In this document: in pieces, positions 36,901 to 42,513 of the stretch | How the letters are laid out: every line of letters begins with the position of its first letter | How positions within the stretch are numbered: position 1 is the stretch's first letter | Assembly (NCBI GenBank): GCA_046350115.1 | Contig: JAXMAZ010000011.1 | Span: 62,001 to 126,000 of the forward strand | Length of the DNA: 64,000 bases | DNA from: JAXMAZ01 sp046350115 | GTDB taxonomy: Bacteria; Planctomycetota; Planctomycetia; Gemmatales; Gemmataceae | Direction: 5' to 3' | Position numbers and translations under genes: made by a program | Notes under the pieces: generated by a model | Told to the model about the DNA's origin: nothing | Database searches by the model: none | The model's input: only the letters and a program-made list of their open reading frames with translations

Positions 36901-39452
36901 TTGCCCCGGTCCAAGGTGCCGGTCACGTCCGTCCCGATGTAGTTCCCCTGGATCGCGTTATCCGTCGCCACCCCGGCCCCGCTACCGACATCGACCCCCT
37001 GGTTGATATGCCCGGAAATGACGTTCCGGGCCTGCGGGTCGGTGCCGCCGACGACCACGTTCGACACGCCGGACGCCAGGTTGACGCCGACGCTCTGCCG
37101 GCCGACCGCGGTCGCCCCGTCCGGGGCCAGTCCGATGACGTTGCCCAGGACGGTCGAACCGCCGCCGGTGCCGCCGATCAGGGAGACGCCGTAGGAGTTG
37201 CCGGAGATGACGTTGCCCAGGCCGGTGCCGGGGGTCGCGGTCAGCCCGCCGACGGTGTTCGCCCCGGCCCCGTCCACCCGCACCCCGTAGTTGACCACGG
37301 CCGTTTCGACCGGCGCGGACCCGTCGGCGGTGGTGCCGATGTAGTTGCCGGCGACCACGTTCCCGGCGGTGGCCGTGTTGGCCAGGTACACGTTCCGGTC
37401 GCCGTTCCCGCTGATGACGTTGCGGCCGTCGGTCGTCCCGTCGCCCACCTCGTTGTTGGTCGCCCCGTTGGTGATGCCCACGCCGGCGTAGGCGTTGCCG
37501 CGGTCCAGGGTGCCGCCGGCGTCGGTGCCGATGTAGTTGCCGAGGACGTGGTTCGCGGTCGCCCCGGACCCGGTGATCAGCACCCCGTACCCGGTGGCCG
37601 ACAGGATGCTGCCGGTGTTCGCGGAGATGACGTTGCGGGCGCCGGGGAGGGCCGCGCCGACGTAGTTGTACTTGGCCCCGCCGTCGATGCGGACGCCGAA
37701 GCCGGCGTTGCCCAGCTCCGTGACCCCGTCCGCGGCCAGCCCGATGACGTTCCCCCGCACCCCGTTCGACTGGGCACTCGCCCCGGAGATGCGGACCCCG
37801 CCGCCGTCGTTGCCGGCGATCAGGTTGCCGTCGCCCGCCCCGGCCTCGCCGACGAAGTTGTTGGACCGCAGGACGACCACCCCGGCCCCGGTGTTGCCGA
37901 GGTCGAGGGTGCCGGTCCGGTCGGTGCCGATCCGGTTGCCCCGGACCTGGACGCTACCGGTGTCGATGTACAGCCCGTCCGAGTTGTTGCCGGAGATCAG
38001 GTTGCCGGCGAACGCGTCGGCGCCGAGCAGCCCGACGGCCGCCCCGCCGCCGCCGACCGTGTGCCCGCCCGGCCCGCCGAGCAGGTAGACGCCGGCGTTC
38101 CCGTTGCCGAGGTCGGCCGTGCCGGCGGCGTCGGTGCCGATGTAGTTGCCCTGGATGACCGAGGCGGCGAGCGCCCCGCCGCGGTCGAGGAAGATGCCGT
38201 AGATGCCGTTCCCGGAGATGACGTTGCCGGCCCCGGCCGCGGTCCCGCCGATGGCGGTGCCGCCGGCGCTCGCCTCCTGTCGGATGCCGCTGAACGAGTT
38301 GCCGAGGGCGGCAGTGCCGGCCGCGTTCACCCCGATGTAGTTCCCGCGGATGACCGTGTCCACCGGCCCGGTGGTGCCGACCAGGGCGACCCCGTTCCCG
38401 TCGTTGCCGCTGATGACGTTCCGTGCCCCGGCCGCCGTCCCGCCGACCACCGTCCGGGCCGGGCCGTCGATGATGTAAACGCCGGTCAGCCCGTTCCCCC
38501 GGTCGGCGTCCCCGGCCGCGGTCGTGCCGATCAGGTTGCCCTGGATGACGGTGTCGTCCGCCCCGGCCCCCTCGACCCGGATGCCGTACTTGGTGTTCCC
38601 GGAGATGACGTTCCCGGCCCCGGCCGCCGTCCCGCCGATGACGGTGTTCGTCGCCCCGGCCGTGACCCACACCCCGTACTCGGCGTTCGGCCGGGCGGTG
38701 ACGCCGTCCGCCGCCAGCCCGATGAGGTTCCCCGCGATGACGTTAGCGTCGGCCCCGGTCCCGGCCCCGGGCACGCCGCCGTCCGCCCCGGTGACGATCA
38801 CCCCCATGTGCAGGTTGCCGGCGATGACGTTCCGGTCGGCCGCCGTCGTCCCGCCGATCCGGTTGCCGTCCGACCCGCCGAACGCCGTCACACCGTTGAA
38901 GTTGGCCAGGGCCGTCGTCCCGTCCGGCCGCAGGCCGAGGTAGTTGCCGGCGACGGTGTTGCCGTCGCCCGTGTACATCTCGATCCCGCCGTACCCGAAC
39001 CCGACGATGCTGAACCCGCGGACGGTCGTGCCGCCGGCCTGGATCGGCAGCCCGGCGGCGGACCCGGCGGAGGTTCCCAGCAGCTCGACCAGCGGCGTCC
39101 CGGCGAACCCCGGCTGGGTGGTGGCGTCGAGGACGACCGGGTCGGTGACGATCGGCAGTTGGGACAGCGGGGTGATCGTCTGCACCCCGGTGCCGATGCT
39201 GAACGCGACCGTGTCGGTCCCGGGGGTGCTGTTCGCGTCGAGGATGGCCTGCCGCAGCGACCCGGCCCCGCTGTCGGCCGTGGTGTCCACGACGAACGTG
39301 GCCGGCGTCACCCGGTCTTCCAGGTGCTCGAACCGGAGCCGGGCGGTCAGCAGCCGGTCCAGGTTCGGCCAGGACAGCCGGCGGACCCGGCGGCGGGAGG
39401 TGAGGCGGGCGGACAACCGGCGGAGGACGAGGGCGAGCCATGAGGCGGGCAT
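23913..39452 (-). CDS. 5' part of giant surface protein: CSLREA, beta-helix, PA14, CBM9, Ig-like, RTX
   Basis: An ORF of 5179 codons from ATG 39452 (MPASWLALVLRRL). The N-terminus has the planctomycete LRFEHLEDRVTPATF motif, seen on many of their exported proteins, followed by a CSLREA-type segment (VVDTTADSGAGSLRQAILDAN). A parallel beta-helix of roughly fifty 68-residue units follows (GNYIGTNAAGTAALAN, then NVISGN). It is interrupted by two PA14-like domains (about 34445-33945 and 31220-30740) and a possible lectin-like domain (29330-28905). A CBM9-like domain (28645-28070), Ig/PKD-like domains (about 27500-25500) and RTX-type repeats follow. The ORF terminates after a frameshift at about 23939. 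The repaired protein would have about 7,599 residues, an adhesin-like architecture. Confidence 0.85.
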   Translation of the reverse strand: MPASWLALVLRRLSARLTSRRRVRRLSWPNLDRLLTARLRFEHLEDRVTPATFVVDTTADSGAGSLRQAILDANSTPGTDTVAFSIGTGVQTITPLSQLPIVTDPVVLDATTQPGFAGTPLVELLGTSAGSAAGLPIQAGGTTVRGFSIVGFGYGGIEMYTGDGNTVAGNYLGLRPDGTTALANFNGVTAFGGSDGNRIGGTTAADRNVIAGNLHMGVIVTGADGGVPGAGTGADANVIAGNLIGLAADGVTARPNAEYGVWVTAGATNTVIGGTAAGAGNVISGNTKYGIRVEGAGADDTVIQGNLIGTTAAGDADRGNGLTGVYIIDGPARTVVGGTAAGARNVISGNDGNGVALVGTTGPVDTVIRGNYIGVNAAGTAALGNSFSGIRQEASAGGTAIGGTAAGAGNVISGNGIYGIFLDRGGALAASVIQGNYIGTDAAGTADLGNGNAGVYLLGGPGGHTVGGGGAAVGLLGADAFAGNLISGNNSDGLYIDTGSVQVRGNRIGTDRTGTLDLGNTGAGVVVLRSNNFVGEAGAGDGNLIAGNDGGGVRISGASAQSNGVRGNVIGLAADGVTELGNAGFGVRIDGGAKYNYVGAALPGARNVISANTGSILSATGYGVLITGSGATANHVLGNYIGTDAGGTLDRGNAYAGVGITNGATNNEVGDGTTDGRNVISGNGDRNVYLANTATAGNVVAGNYIGTTADGSAPVETAVVNYGVRVDGAGANTVGGLTATPGTGLGNVISGNSYGVSLIGGTGGGSTVLGNVIGLAPDGATAVGRQSVGVNLASGVSNVVVGGTDPQARNVISGHINQGVDVGSGAGVATDNAIQGNYIGTDVTGTLDRGNSVGVSVGAGSANTTVGGAAAGAGNVISGNSTHGVSVTGATATGVVVAGNRIGTTAAGDAALPNDDAGVYVLSAPGVTVGGTVTGAGNVISGNAGSGVWIEGATATGTLIAGNTIGLAADGTAALGNGNEGIDLRTSTNTVGGTTAAARNVISANAQRGVVVQGSSSGNVILGNFIGTDAGGTLDRGNGASGVLIANGSSHTVGGTSAGAGNVISGNAVGVTLNGPGNLVQGNLIGTTAAGDAALGNATIGVSVGRENNTIGGTAAGAGNTISGNPFAGVYLSGFAVSGVLTQGNRIGTNAAGTAPVANGYGVVIENGAAANTVGGTAAGAGNVISGNTLYGVIVANTAAAGNTVAGNLIGTDAAGTADLGNAVDGVYLQGPGTTVGGTAAGARNVISGNNQNGVVVTGAAAVGSVIAGNFIGTNAAGTAALANAAAGVRIEAGASSNTVGGSAAGAGNVISGNTSTGILITGSGTNSNVVAGNYVGLNAAGNAAIANNAGGVRIRLGAQSNRIGTNADGTDDENERNVVSGNTNFDGVSIRDAGSNFNVVAGNYLGTDATGLLAVPNSDSGVSLLVGSQFNRVGTSGLNSAALNAAERNIIAGNGADGIFVSGASNSTIAGNYIGLNASGAVLANGATGIVFVSGANNNVIGTDLDGQGDADERNVISGNATIGVQLTGATVTLNQIRGNHIGTNAGGTAAVPNGGSGVQIDSGANTNTVGGAAAGAGNVISGNAGTGVTVTGAGSNNNAIAGNLIGLNAAGTADIGNSGHGVAVLAGATSTRVGTDGDGVNDAAERNVISGNSSHGVYVSGLTASNLAIVDDLIAGTQPRTAATSTIAQADLNDPTGPVAGDWGFNHTMPGTGGDNYAFRATGTVQVNAAGDYTFAIGGNDGGRLRVDGADVIVDDTTHSFARFFATKTLSAGTHTFEWVGFENIDVAGFELSVAVGAGKTAPISEANGWRVLGAANPHPEIQLSGSVSVTVYYATNVTTVAGNYIGTNAAGTAALANSNSGVYLDNVRDAVIGGSSAAARNVISGNGVEGVQVSRGSGSRIQGNTIGLNAAGTAKIANGNHGVRIELRASGTVVGTDGDGVNDATEGNVISGNTFDGVAFWTDGGANTVIAGNLIGTNPAGTAAIANGRYGVYVNSGAINTRIGTDGDGTSDALERNIISGNASNGVRIAHAGTNNNRVAGNYIGTNAAGTGAVPNLASAGVLILSGAANNIVGTNGDGVGDAAERNVISGNNANGVWVQNTGTNNNRVAGNYIGVDATGAALLANTGWGVTVTLGAQNNVVGTNGDGVSDALEGNVISGNGNGVALGNNAAGGPGTSGNVVAGNYIGTNAAGTAAIANRFNGVQIAYGVTNNRVGTNADGVSDTLERNVISGNTWTGLDFSSAGTTGNVAAGNYIGLNAAGTAAIPNAIYGVVIDTAASGNRLGTNGDGVNDATERNVISGNTGYGVQVTGAGTDSNVIAGNYVGLNAAGTAAVPNTTQGVRVDGGARFTRIGTDGSNDAFNAAERNVIAGNQGENVWIEGAGTDDTVIAGNYVGLNAAGTSAVTNGGGAGMAVNNGPKRTRVGTNGDGVADAAERNVISGNRAEGLLLATADQSVVAGNYIGTDYTGTAAVPNLWLGVYLRSAATNNRIGTNADGVNDAAERNVISGNADCGIIVDQAGTNNTVIAGNYIGTDYTGTLDLGNGSVGVVVQNGADDTRIGVAGTEAVPAAARNVISGNNNLGVLVQTAGTDRTVIAGNYIGTNAAGDAKLPNSEGVTVRYGPADTRIGTDGNGNGFDANERNVISGNNWVGVVVQTPQWDGTMPAGGATTDRTVIAGNWLGLNAAGTAALGNASTGVYAPNRVTNLRIGTDGNGTADDLERNVISGNGQAGVHVEGWSYMNLTTADQFVSGAVPRTTATSTVTQADFSDGSAQAAGSWTANNPFPGGGGDFYVLRATGTLRVNTAGTFTFAVGADNGARLRIDGANVVTYDTGWQPFATTYGTVSLTAGTHTFELLGYEQNGSAGFEVSVAVGGGAAGPVSEATGWRVLGAANPHAQINLEGTVTAAAYYPAPGNLNISIAGNTIGLNPAGATAVPNGNYGILLNNRTQGVRIGTPAAGAADARYRNVISGNNSYGVLVSGAGVAGNTVAGNSIGTDVTGTLDRGNVDDGVRIEAGASGNAVGGGAANAGNLISGNDNDGVEVTGAGTNSNVIAGNLIGTTAAGTTALPNGTTPVSTSGSGVRVGAGAQFTRVGTDLDGANDAAERNVISGNKSTGLRFEGGAQSNTAAGNYIGVTAAGTAPLGNGGSGVVIQSSAFNTLGGTATGAGNVISANGGTGIAVLNNTSVGNVFQGNTIGLLADGTTAAGNASYGVVVYFGASNNTLGGAAAGAGNVISANGKDGVRIGDLNPGAPATTANLILGNRIGTDAAGLLDRGNAGFGVNVLSSGATGNWVGSTQAGAGNLISGNDQGGVQVAWAGGTRLAENDIGTKLGGGQPLPNAGPGITVSQASNTRIGDDTALVRVDPRTSFVRTNVEASFSAVPIKLSDYGIQPGDAIKLRQVGDFSYTYGQADSAPSGLGVFSSSSTLLASGLSNRVPGAIDAGADLVTGATYYGGLATDIPEDFFIPTTDLTITVPAGAAYLFLTTADTSAFADNSDADADFGFVLTRASVAGNLISGNAGAGVLVNGLVTSGTQIQGNRVGTTADGTAALPNAGDGVRVDGAGGTTVGGPAAGAGNRIAGNTGDGVAVVTPAEQYGSGPVANFGGDANPGRLVLGTVTDDTDLSYVVYTAYTATDLFVVVGVRDDFLDNQAADAATPFYNDGVELFIDGDRQLNDFNPSGGLSGSREGFHLVSDVLGNRVSDGIAPGDWSVATSTFVGGYFVEFRIPLALIDTEDGPGFTPAGPGSNLRFNVAVNDNDALTSAQPVYAVLWKNTGSPYAQGEAEWPVDLFLSDGGASPGGAPLAITAPFRSSGMVLDGLAGVGANKATVTDNRIGRPGLGNGGAGVQFDGPGTTRAAAQRNLLADNAGGSVRVVNGANPTAPAVTLSAVLAGATTRVLGTLVGAPAKDYRLELYSSDPGAGEANALLAEVTVRTGPGGAVPIDWVLPFGSPQGGGYTLLVTRIDTTESAGLTADVPAGLVVVGGVPAAAVGEGTPLTFSTTATDPGPGQSVAYEWRVTRNGVRVADGDEAVFTFTPDDEGTYTLGLTVRTSTGDSQTLPPRTIVADNRAPVVEFTSFPAGAARPAVFFDVTARVTDPGAADALAYQWFVNGAPVSPPNPAAPLQLSYAPPANGVYVVELRATDDSGAVGSRTVAVTVEGDVPQATIAIQTEGKEGAVVHAQAALSAILAQDRLRFEWAVLKNGVPFAASVGVGRPNFEFTPDDDGVYTLGLRVVDEGTLLEFVAPTRSVAVVNVLPEGRIGFDADADQQPDPAPPAALRAREPIPLLATVRDVGTADTHTFRWTITDTNTGRVALDAVGPAVTFTPDTGGTFVATLTAADDDGGVSETSVTLDVQSLTRAVALTVPAGPLPEGSPVALTAALDPPAGGVGMRYGWEVRLGGELVAFADTGDFTADPPAFAFTPADDGRYEVTLTVTGADGSTGAGTAVADVANVSPTPALLPFPLQVDEGMPVALSAVAADPGVRDTLTYRWSVNGVVVPGVTGPDLTFTPPDNGTYAVTVAVKDDDEAGFNPLSVATATVTAVNVAPVLVIRPTAGGPGLPADEAAKEFHLTSDATDPAGTGADPLTYRWSVARVADDGSEYAYRPGVDPMSDPARPTFSFDRSGAGRYVVSLTVDDGDGGVVTQVTRIIAGSDQPESLSVSAADLVGGATSVVVIAGGGADVVNASGADFLVVLDGGDGDDTLIGGTGGDVLIAGPGNNVLDGGAGDDTLVGGGSDTLDGGAGDDVYEVHFSTVSLFDTDGGVDTIDLSAVPQGVTFDLSLTSGQRQPVFAGSTLAVTGSFEAVKGTAFGDRITAASGTTVFGGAGDDLLTAAAGATAVSLFGGDGADAFEVRAASAVTVFGGDGDDAILVGLGASRVTVFGGVGVDDIAVAAGAADVTVFGGDGADLVRLTGAAGVTVYGGAGADDLRVTGGSGIAVFGGDAEGAITPDLGLVTVFGGSGDDRIELAGASDVTVFGGDGVDDIRVLSGSAVTVFGGEGDDRVTLASPAGLATVFGGAGADEIEVSAGSAVTVFGGDGADLLRVLGGSGVTVFGGDGADLLRVSGGTNVTVFGGAGVDDLTVTGGSNVTVFGEAGDDVLTVAGGTAVTVFGGDGVDAVTVANGADVTVFGEAGDDRIAVSGGSAVTVFGGDGADAITVSAGADDGVRRGRG
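28860..38960 (-). repeat. Long array of about 200-bp beta-helix-coding repeats
   Basis: Coding repeats of roughly 204 bp recur about fifty times. Each encodes a right-handed parallel beta-helix unit of the form GNYIGTNAAGTA, then GV-x-I, then NVISGN and a small-residue turn. Divergence between units is moderate. They are coding repeats, not CRISPR or satellite DNA. Confidence 0.8.
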
Positions 39453-39878
39453 AATCGCACCGACACCAGGTAGAAGCGCCGTCCGCAGCAAGGAGCGGTC
39501 GCCAAGCCGATCGAAGCGTTCCGGCCGCGCCCGACGAGGCACCTGTGGGGTGCCGCCGAGGGCCAACCAGGCCGAGAGGCCGTAGCACCGGGGTTAAAAC
39601 CCGGAACGGTCGTCAATTGGCCTGATTTCTAATCGCCAGCCGGTGTGGACTGCTGCGTCAGTCTGAGATGTGCGGCCCGTCCCCGACCTTTCAGCGGGTC
39701 ACGGACAGAGCTTTAGATTTTCCGAAGATTTCTTACGACCCCCTAAACCAACGGATACAGTTTACATCATATTTCCGTGTTGGGCCGAATATCCTGTGTC
39801 GAAGCCCGGTAGGATTAGGCGGACACGAGAGTGATCGCAAAGGAGTCGTGAGGCGAGGGGAATCCCGAAAACGACCCA
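39453..39878. other. Non-coding region upstream of the giant gene
   Basis: About 430 bases carry no convincing gene. The stretch 39700-39800 is clearly AT-richer than its surroundings and is the likely location of the giant gene's promoter, read leftward. A long leader is therefore possible. No promoter could be assigned with confidence. Confidence 0.4.
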
Positions 39879-39900
39879 GCCCCGGCGGATCAGCCGGGGC
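39879..39900 (-). terminator. Rho-independent terminator of rpsU
   Basis: GCCCCGGC and GCCGGGGC form an eight-bp stem with a six-base loop, 23 bases after the rpsU stop codon. On the minus strand a CGTTTTC stretch follows a few bases later. Confidence 0.65.
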
Positions 39901-39923
39901 CGGACGACAGGTGTGTTCGAAGT

Positions 39924-40127
39924 TCAGCGCGTCTTGGCGGCGGACGCGGCCTTGCGGATCGCCTTCAGCCGGCCCAGCTCCTTCCGCCGGCGAGCCTCAC
40001 ACGGCTTCTCGTAGTGCTCGTGCGCCCGCAGCTCCCGCTTCATCCCGCTCCGCTCCAGCAGCTTCTTGAACCGCCGCAGGGCGGCCCCGATCGGCTCACG
40101 GTCGTGAACCCGCATCCGCAACGACAT
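39924..40127 (-). CDS. rpsU: 30S ribosomal protein S21 (bS21)
   Basis: The product is 67 residues, starting at MSLRMRVHDREPIGAALRRFKKLLERSG with a GGAGGG site upstream. The sequence is very basic and shows the S21 pattern (EPIGAALRRFKK, REL-x-x-HEHYEKP, ARRRKELGRLK), ending in an Ala/Lys tail. bS21 binds the 30S platform near the anti-Shine-Dalgarno region and helps initiation. It stands alone, with its own hairpin terminator and a candidate promoter, as is common outside Proteobacteria. Confidence 0.95.
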   Translation of the reverse strand: MSLRMRVHDREPIGAALRRFKKLLERSGMKRELRAHEHYEKPCEARRRKELGRLKAIRKAASAAKTR

Positions 40128-40173
40128 CCAGCCCTCCCGGGAAGGGGTGTGAGAATTTCCGGCATTGCCGCAA

Positions 40174-40200
40174 ACCATAACATGGCAGGCGGCCGGTCAA
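40174..40200 (-). promoter_or_regulatory. Candidate promoter of rpsU
   Basis: On the minus strand TTGACC (40195-40200) and TATGGT (40174-40179) resemble -35 and -10 boxes. The 15-base spacer is shorter than ideal. Initiation near 40167 would give a leader of about 40 bases. Confidence 0.35.
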
Positions 40201-40240
40201 CTGTCCACCCCGGATTGTCGGTTTCCGGACGGTAATCGGT

Positions 40241-42505
40241 TCATTCGATCTCGGCTACGACCATCGCGTGAACCTCCAGCCGGGGGACGACTACCGCCGA
40301 CCCGGTGGCCGTCCGGGTGACGGGCAATTCCGTCCCCCCCGGCTCCAGCGTCACCCGCCGCACCTTGTACGCCGGGCCGAACGTCACCCGGATGTCCGGG
40401 ATCGGCACCACCTCCTCCCGCAGCGGCACGTCATCCGCCGGCAGGGCGCGGTGGGCGGTGGTGTTCAGGTCGCTGTACAGGTGGACGACCAGCCGCCCGG
40501 CCGTCGCCTGCCGCATGACCGTGGCATGCACGCACATCGGCGCCTCGACCGTCACCGGCGGCGGGGCGGACGCCGCCCAGGTGATGGCGTTGGCCAGGGC
40601 CACCCGCTGGTACGGGTAGGCGTACAGGTAATACGCCGCGTCCAGCCCGGCCGGGAAGTACACCACCCGGCCCTTGCCGTGGGTGCGGGCCAGCACCGCC
40701 GGGAAACCGCCCCCGCCGGCCCCCTTCGGCCGCAGGGTGCCGACGGTCGCCGTCCCCGGTCGGGCCGCCACCCGCACCGCCGCCCCCTTGAACGTCACCG
40801 GCTCCGGCCCGACGTAGGTCCGCATCTTGCCCCGGTTCAGGAACGACCCCACGTCCTGCCGGAAGTCGAACACGCTCTTCCGCTTCTCCCAGTAGTCCGG
40901 GCCGATCGCCTTAGCGAAGTTGACGTCCAACTCCTCCTTCTTCGCCGCGCCGAGGTCCGGCAGGCCGCGGTAGTCGGCCCCGAGCACGTCCGCCAGGGCG
41001 AACCCCGGCCGCGGGTCGCCGAACTCGTCGAACAGGGAGGCGTCCTGCGTTGCGACCAACCCGCCGCCGGCCCGGACGAACCGGTCGATGGCCGCCACCT
41101 GGGCCGCGTCCAGACAGGCGGTGTTCGGCAGCATCAGCACCCTGTACTTCGCCAGGTCGGCGTCGGTCAGGTTCCAGTCGTTGACGACGGTGACGGGCAG
41201 GTGCTCCTCGACGCACGCCCGGAACATCCCCAGCACGTGGGCCAGGTACCGCTCCTCCACCCGGCCGGCGGACCGGGAGTAGAAGGTGTTGGTGTTGTCG
41301 CTCATCACCAGGGCGGCCCACGGCTCCGGCGCCTTGTGGGTGAGCCAGGCCTTGCGCTTCTGGAGTTCGTCCAGGCACTGGTACAGCTCGCCCTGCAGGC
41401 GGGCCGGCTGGCCGACGGCGACGCTCGGGGCGGCCCCGTAGGTGGCGGCCAGGAGCATCCGGCGGAGGATCTCGTGCGGCGGGAAGCTGTCCTTCCCGTA
41501 AGGGTTACCGTGGGACAGGAGGTACGGCTCGCTGAACGCGACCCGGTGGTTGGTGACGGCCCAGGCGTAGGCGTTGCCGAACGCCGGGACGATGGTGGTG
41601 CCCCGGTTCGTCTCGTCCATCCAGAGTTCCTGGTCCGGGGCGTCGAACAGGAGGTTCAGCCGGGCCGGCATGTTCCGCGGGACGCTCAGGAAGTGCCCGA
41701 ACCGCCCGGCGTTGGTGCTCCAGGTGACGAGGGCCAGGTCCGGGTTGATCCCCTTGAGCCGAGCCTGCATCCGCCGGACCAGGTCTTCCAGCCGGCGGTC
41801 GGCCCAGTGCAGGTAGCGGCGGTACGCCGGGTTCTCCAGAGTGGCCGGCGGAATTTCCTGGCCGGTGTCCTTGCGGTAGTCGGCCCGGCAGTGCTGGCAG
41901 TAGCAGACGCCGCCGTGGTCCAGCCCGTCGAAGCTGAACGCGGCCACGTCCGGATACTTGGCGGCGATCTCGGCCAGCACGTCGATGAAGAAGTCGCCGT
42001 AGGGGCCGAGCACGCAGAGCATCCCGCCGTAGGGGTGCTGCTTCAGATCGACCTGCGGGATGTCCCGGGTGTCGGTCGGGACTCGCCGCCAGTCCGGGTG
42101 GGCCTCGTACACCTCGCCCTGCAACGTCGGCGGGTAGACGCCGAGCACCTTCACCCCGAGCCGCTTGTACTCGGCGATGTCCCGCTCCAGCCGGCCGAGG
42201 GGGACGTGGGGGCTGCGGCGCTTGAGCAGCTTGCTGTCGTAGTAGGCGTAGAACGGGTCGACGAACCCCAGCTCGCTGAGCCGGACGCCGTGCCCGGCCG
42301 CGGCGGTGCGGGCGGCGGTGTCCATGCCGGACAGGGTGTACCCGCAACCGAGAGTGTCTTCCAGCCAGGCCGGAGGGCGGACCGGGCGGAACGGCCGGGC
42401 GTCGAATGGCTGGGCCGGCAGCGGCTCGCCCCACGGCGACGGCGTCTGGGCGACGGCCGGACCGGCGGCGAAGAAGACCGCGGCGAGCACGTAGCGGATG
42501 GGCAT
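40241..42505 (-). CDS. Exported glycoside-hydrolase-like protein with beta-galactosidase trimerisation-like domain
   Basis: The product is 754 residues, starting at MPIRYVLAAVFFAAGPAVAQ, a clear signal peptide, with GAGG upstream. Residues about 100-440 look like a TIM-barrel hydrolase (LERDIAEYKRLGVKVLGVYPP, DVAAFSFDGLDHGGVCYCQHCRADY, NPDLALVTWSTNAGR). Residues about 470-690 resemble the beta-galactosidase trimerisation/glutamine-amidotransferase-like domain (YRVLMLPNTACLDAAQVAAIDRFVRAGGGLVATQ; GKGRVVYFPAGLDAAYYLY). It probably acts on polysaccharide-derived sugars in the periplasm. It starts eight bases after another glycoside-hydrolase-like gene, so the two form an operon. The substrate is unknown. 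Confidence 0.65.
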   Translation of the reverse strand: MPIRYVLAAVFFAAGPAVAQTPSPWGEPLPAQPFDARPFRPVRPPAWLEDTLGCGYTLSGMDTAARTAAAGHGVRLSELGFVDPFYAYYDSKLLKRRSPHVPLGRLERDIAEYKRLGVKVLGVYPPTLQGEVYEAHPDWRRVPTDTRDIPQVDLKQHPYGGMLCVLGPYGDFFIDVLAEIAAKYPDVAAFSFDGLDHGGVCYCQHCRADYRKDTGQEIPPATLENPAYRRYLHWADRRLEDLVRRMQARLKGINPDLALVTWSTNAGRFGHFLSVPRNMPARLNLLFDAPDQELWMDETNRGTTIVPAFGNAYAWAVTNHRVAFSEPYLLSHGNPYGKDSFPPHEILRRMLLAATYGAAPSVAVGQPARLQGELYQCLDELQKRKAWLTHKAPEPWAALVMSDNTNTFYSRSAGRVEERYLAHVLGMFRACVEEHLPVTVVNDWNLTDADLAKYRVLMLPNTACLDAAQVAAIDRFVRAGGGLVATQDASLFDEFGDPRPGFALADVLGADYRGLPDLGAAKKEELDVNFAKAIGPDYWEKRKSVFDFRQDVGSFLNRGKMRTYVGPEPVTFKGAAVRVAARPGTATVGTLRPKGAGGGGFPAVLARTHGKGRVVYFPAGLDAAYYLYAYPYQRVALANAITWAASAPPPVTVEAPMCVHATVMRQATAGRLVVHLYSDLNTTAHRALPADDVPLREEVVPIPDIRVTFGPAYKVRRVTLEPGGTELPVTRTATGSAVVVPRLEVHAMVVAEIE

Positions 42506-42513
42506 CGGGAACC

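Noticed and set aside
28860..38960. Roughly 204-bp repeats as satellite DNA or a phase-variable cassette
   Set aside because: They are in frame through a single ORF and encode beta-helix turns with ordinary divergence; no recombinase is nearby.
34482..39443. A long rightward open frame opposite the giant gene (likewise 22383-27920, 30756-34454 and 15944-20893)
   Set aside because: They mirror the repeats of the leftward gene, have Arg/Gly/Pro/Val/Asp-rich composition with no domains, and arise from the strong third-position G/C bias of the real gene.
40174..40200. A strong sigma-70 promoter for rpsU
   Set aside because: The boxes are fair but the spacer is only 15 bases, so it was kept as a low-confidence candidate rather than a firm call.
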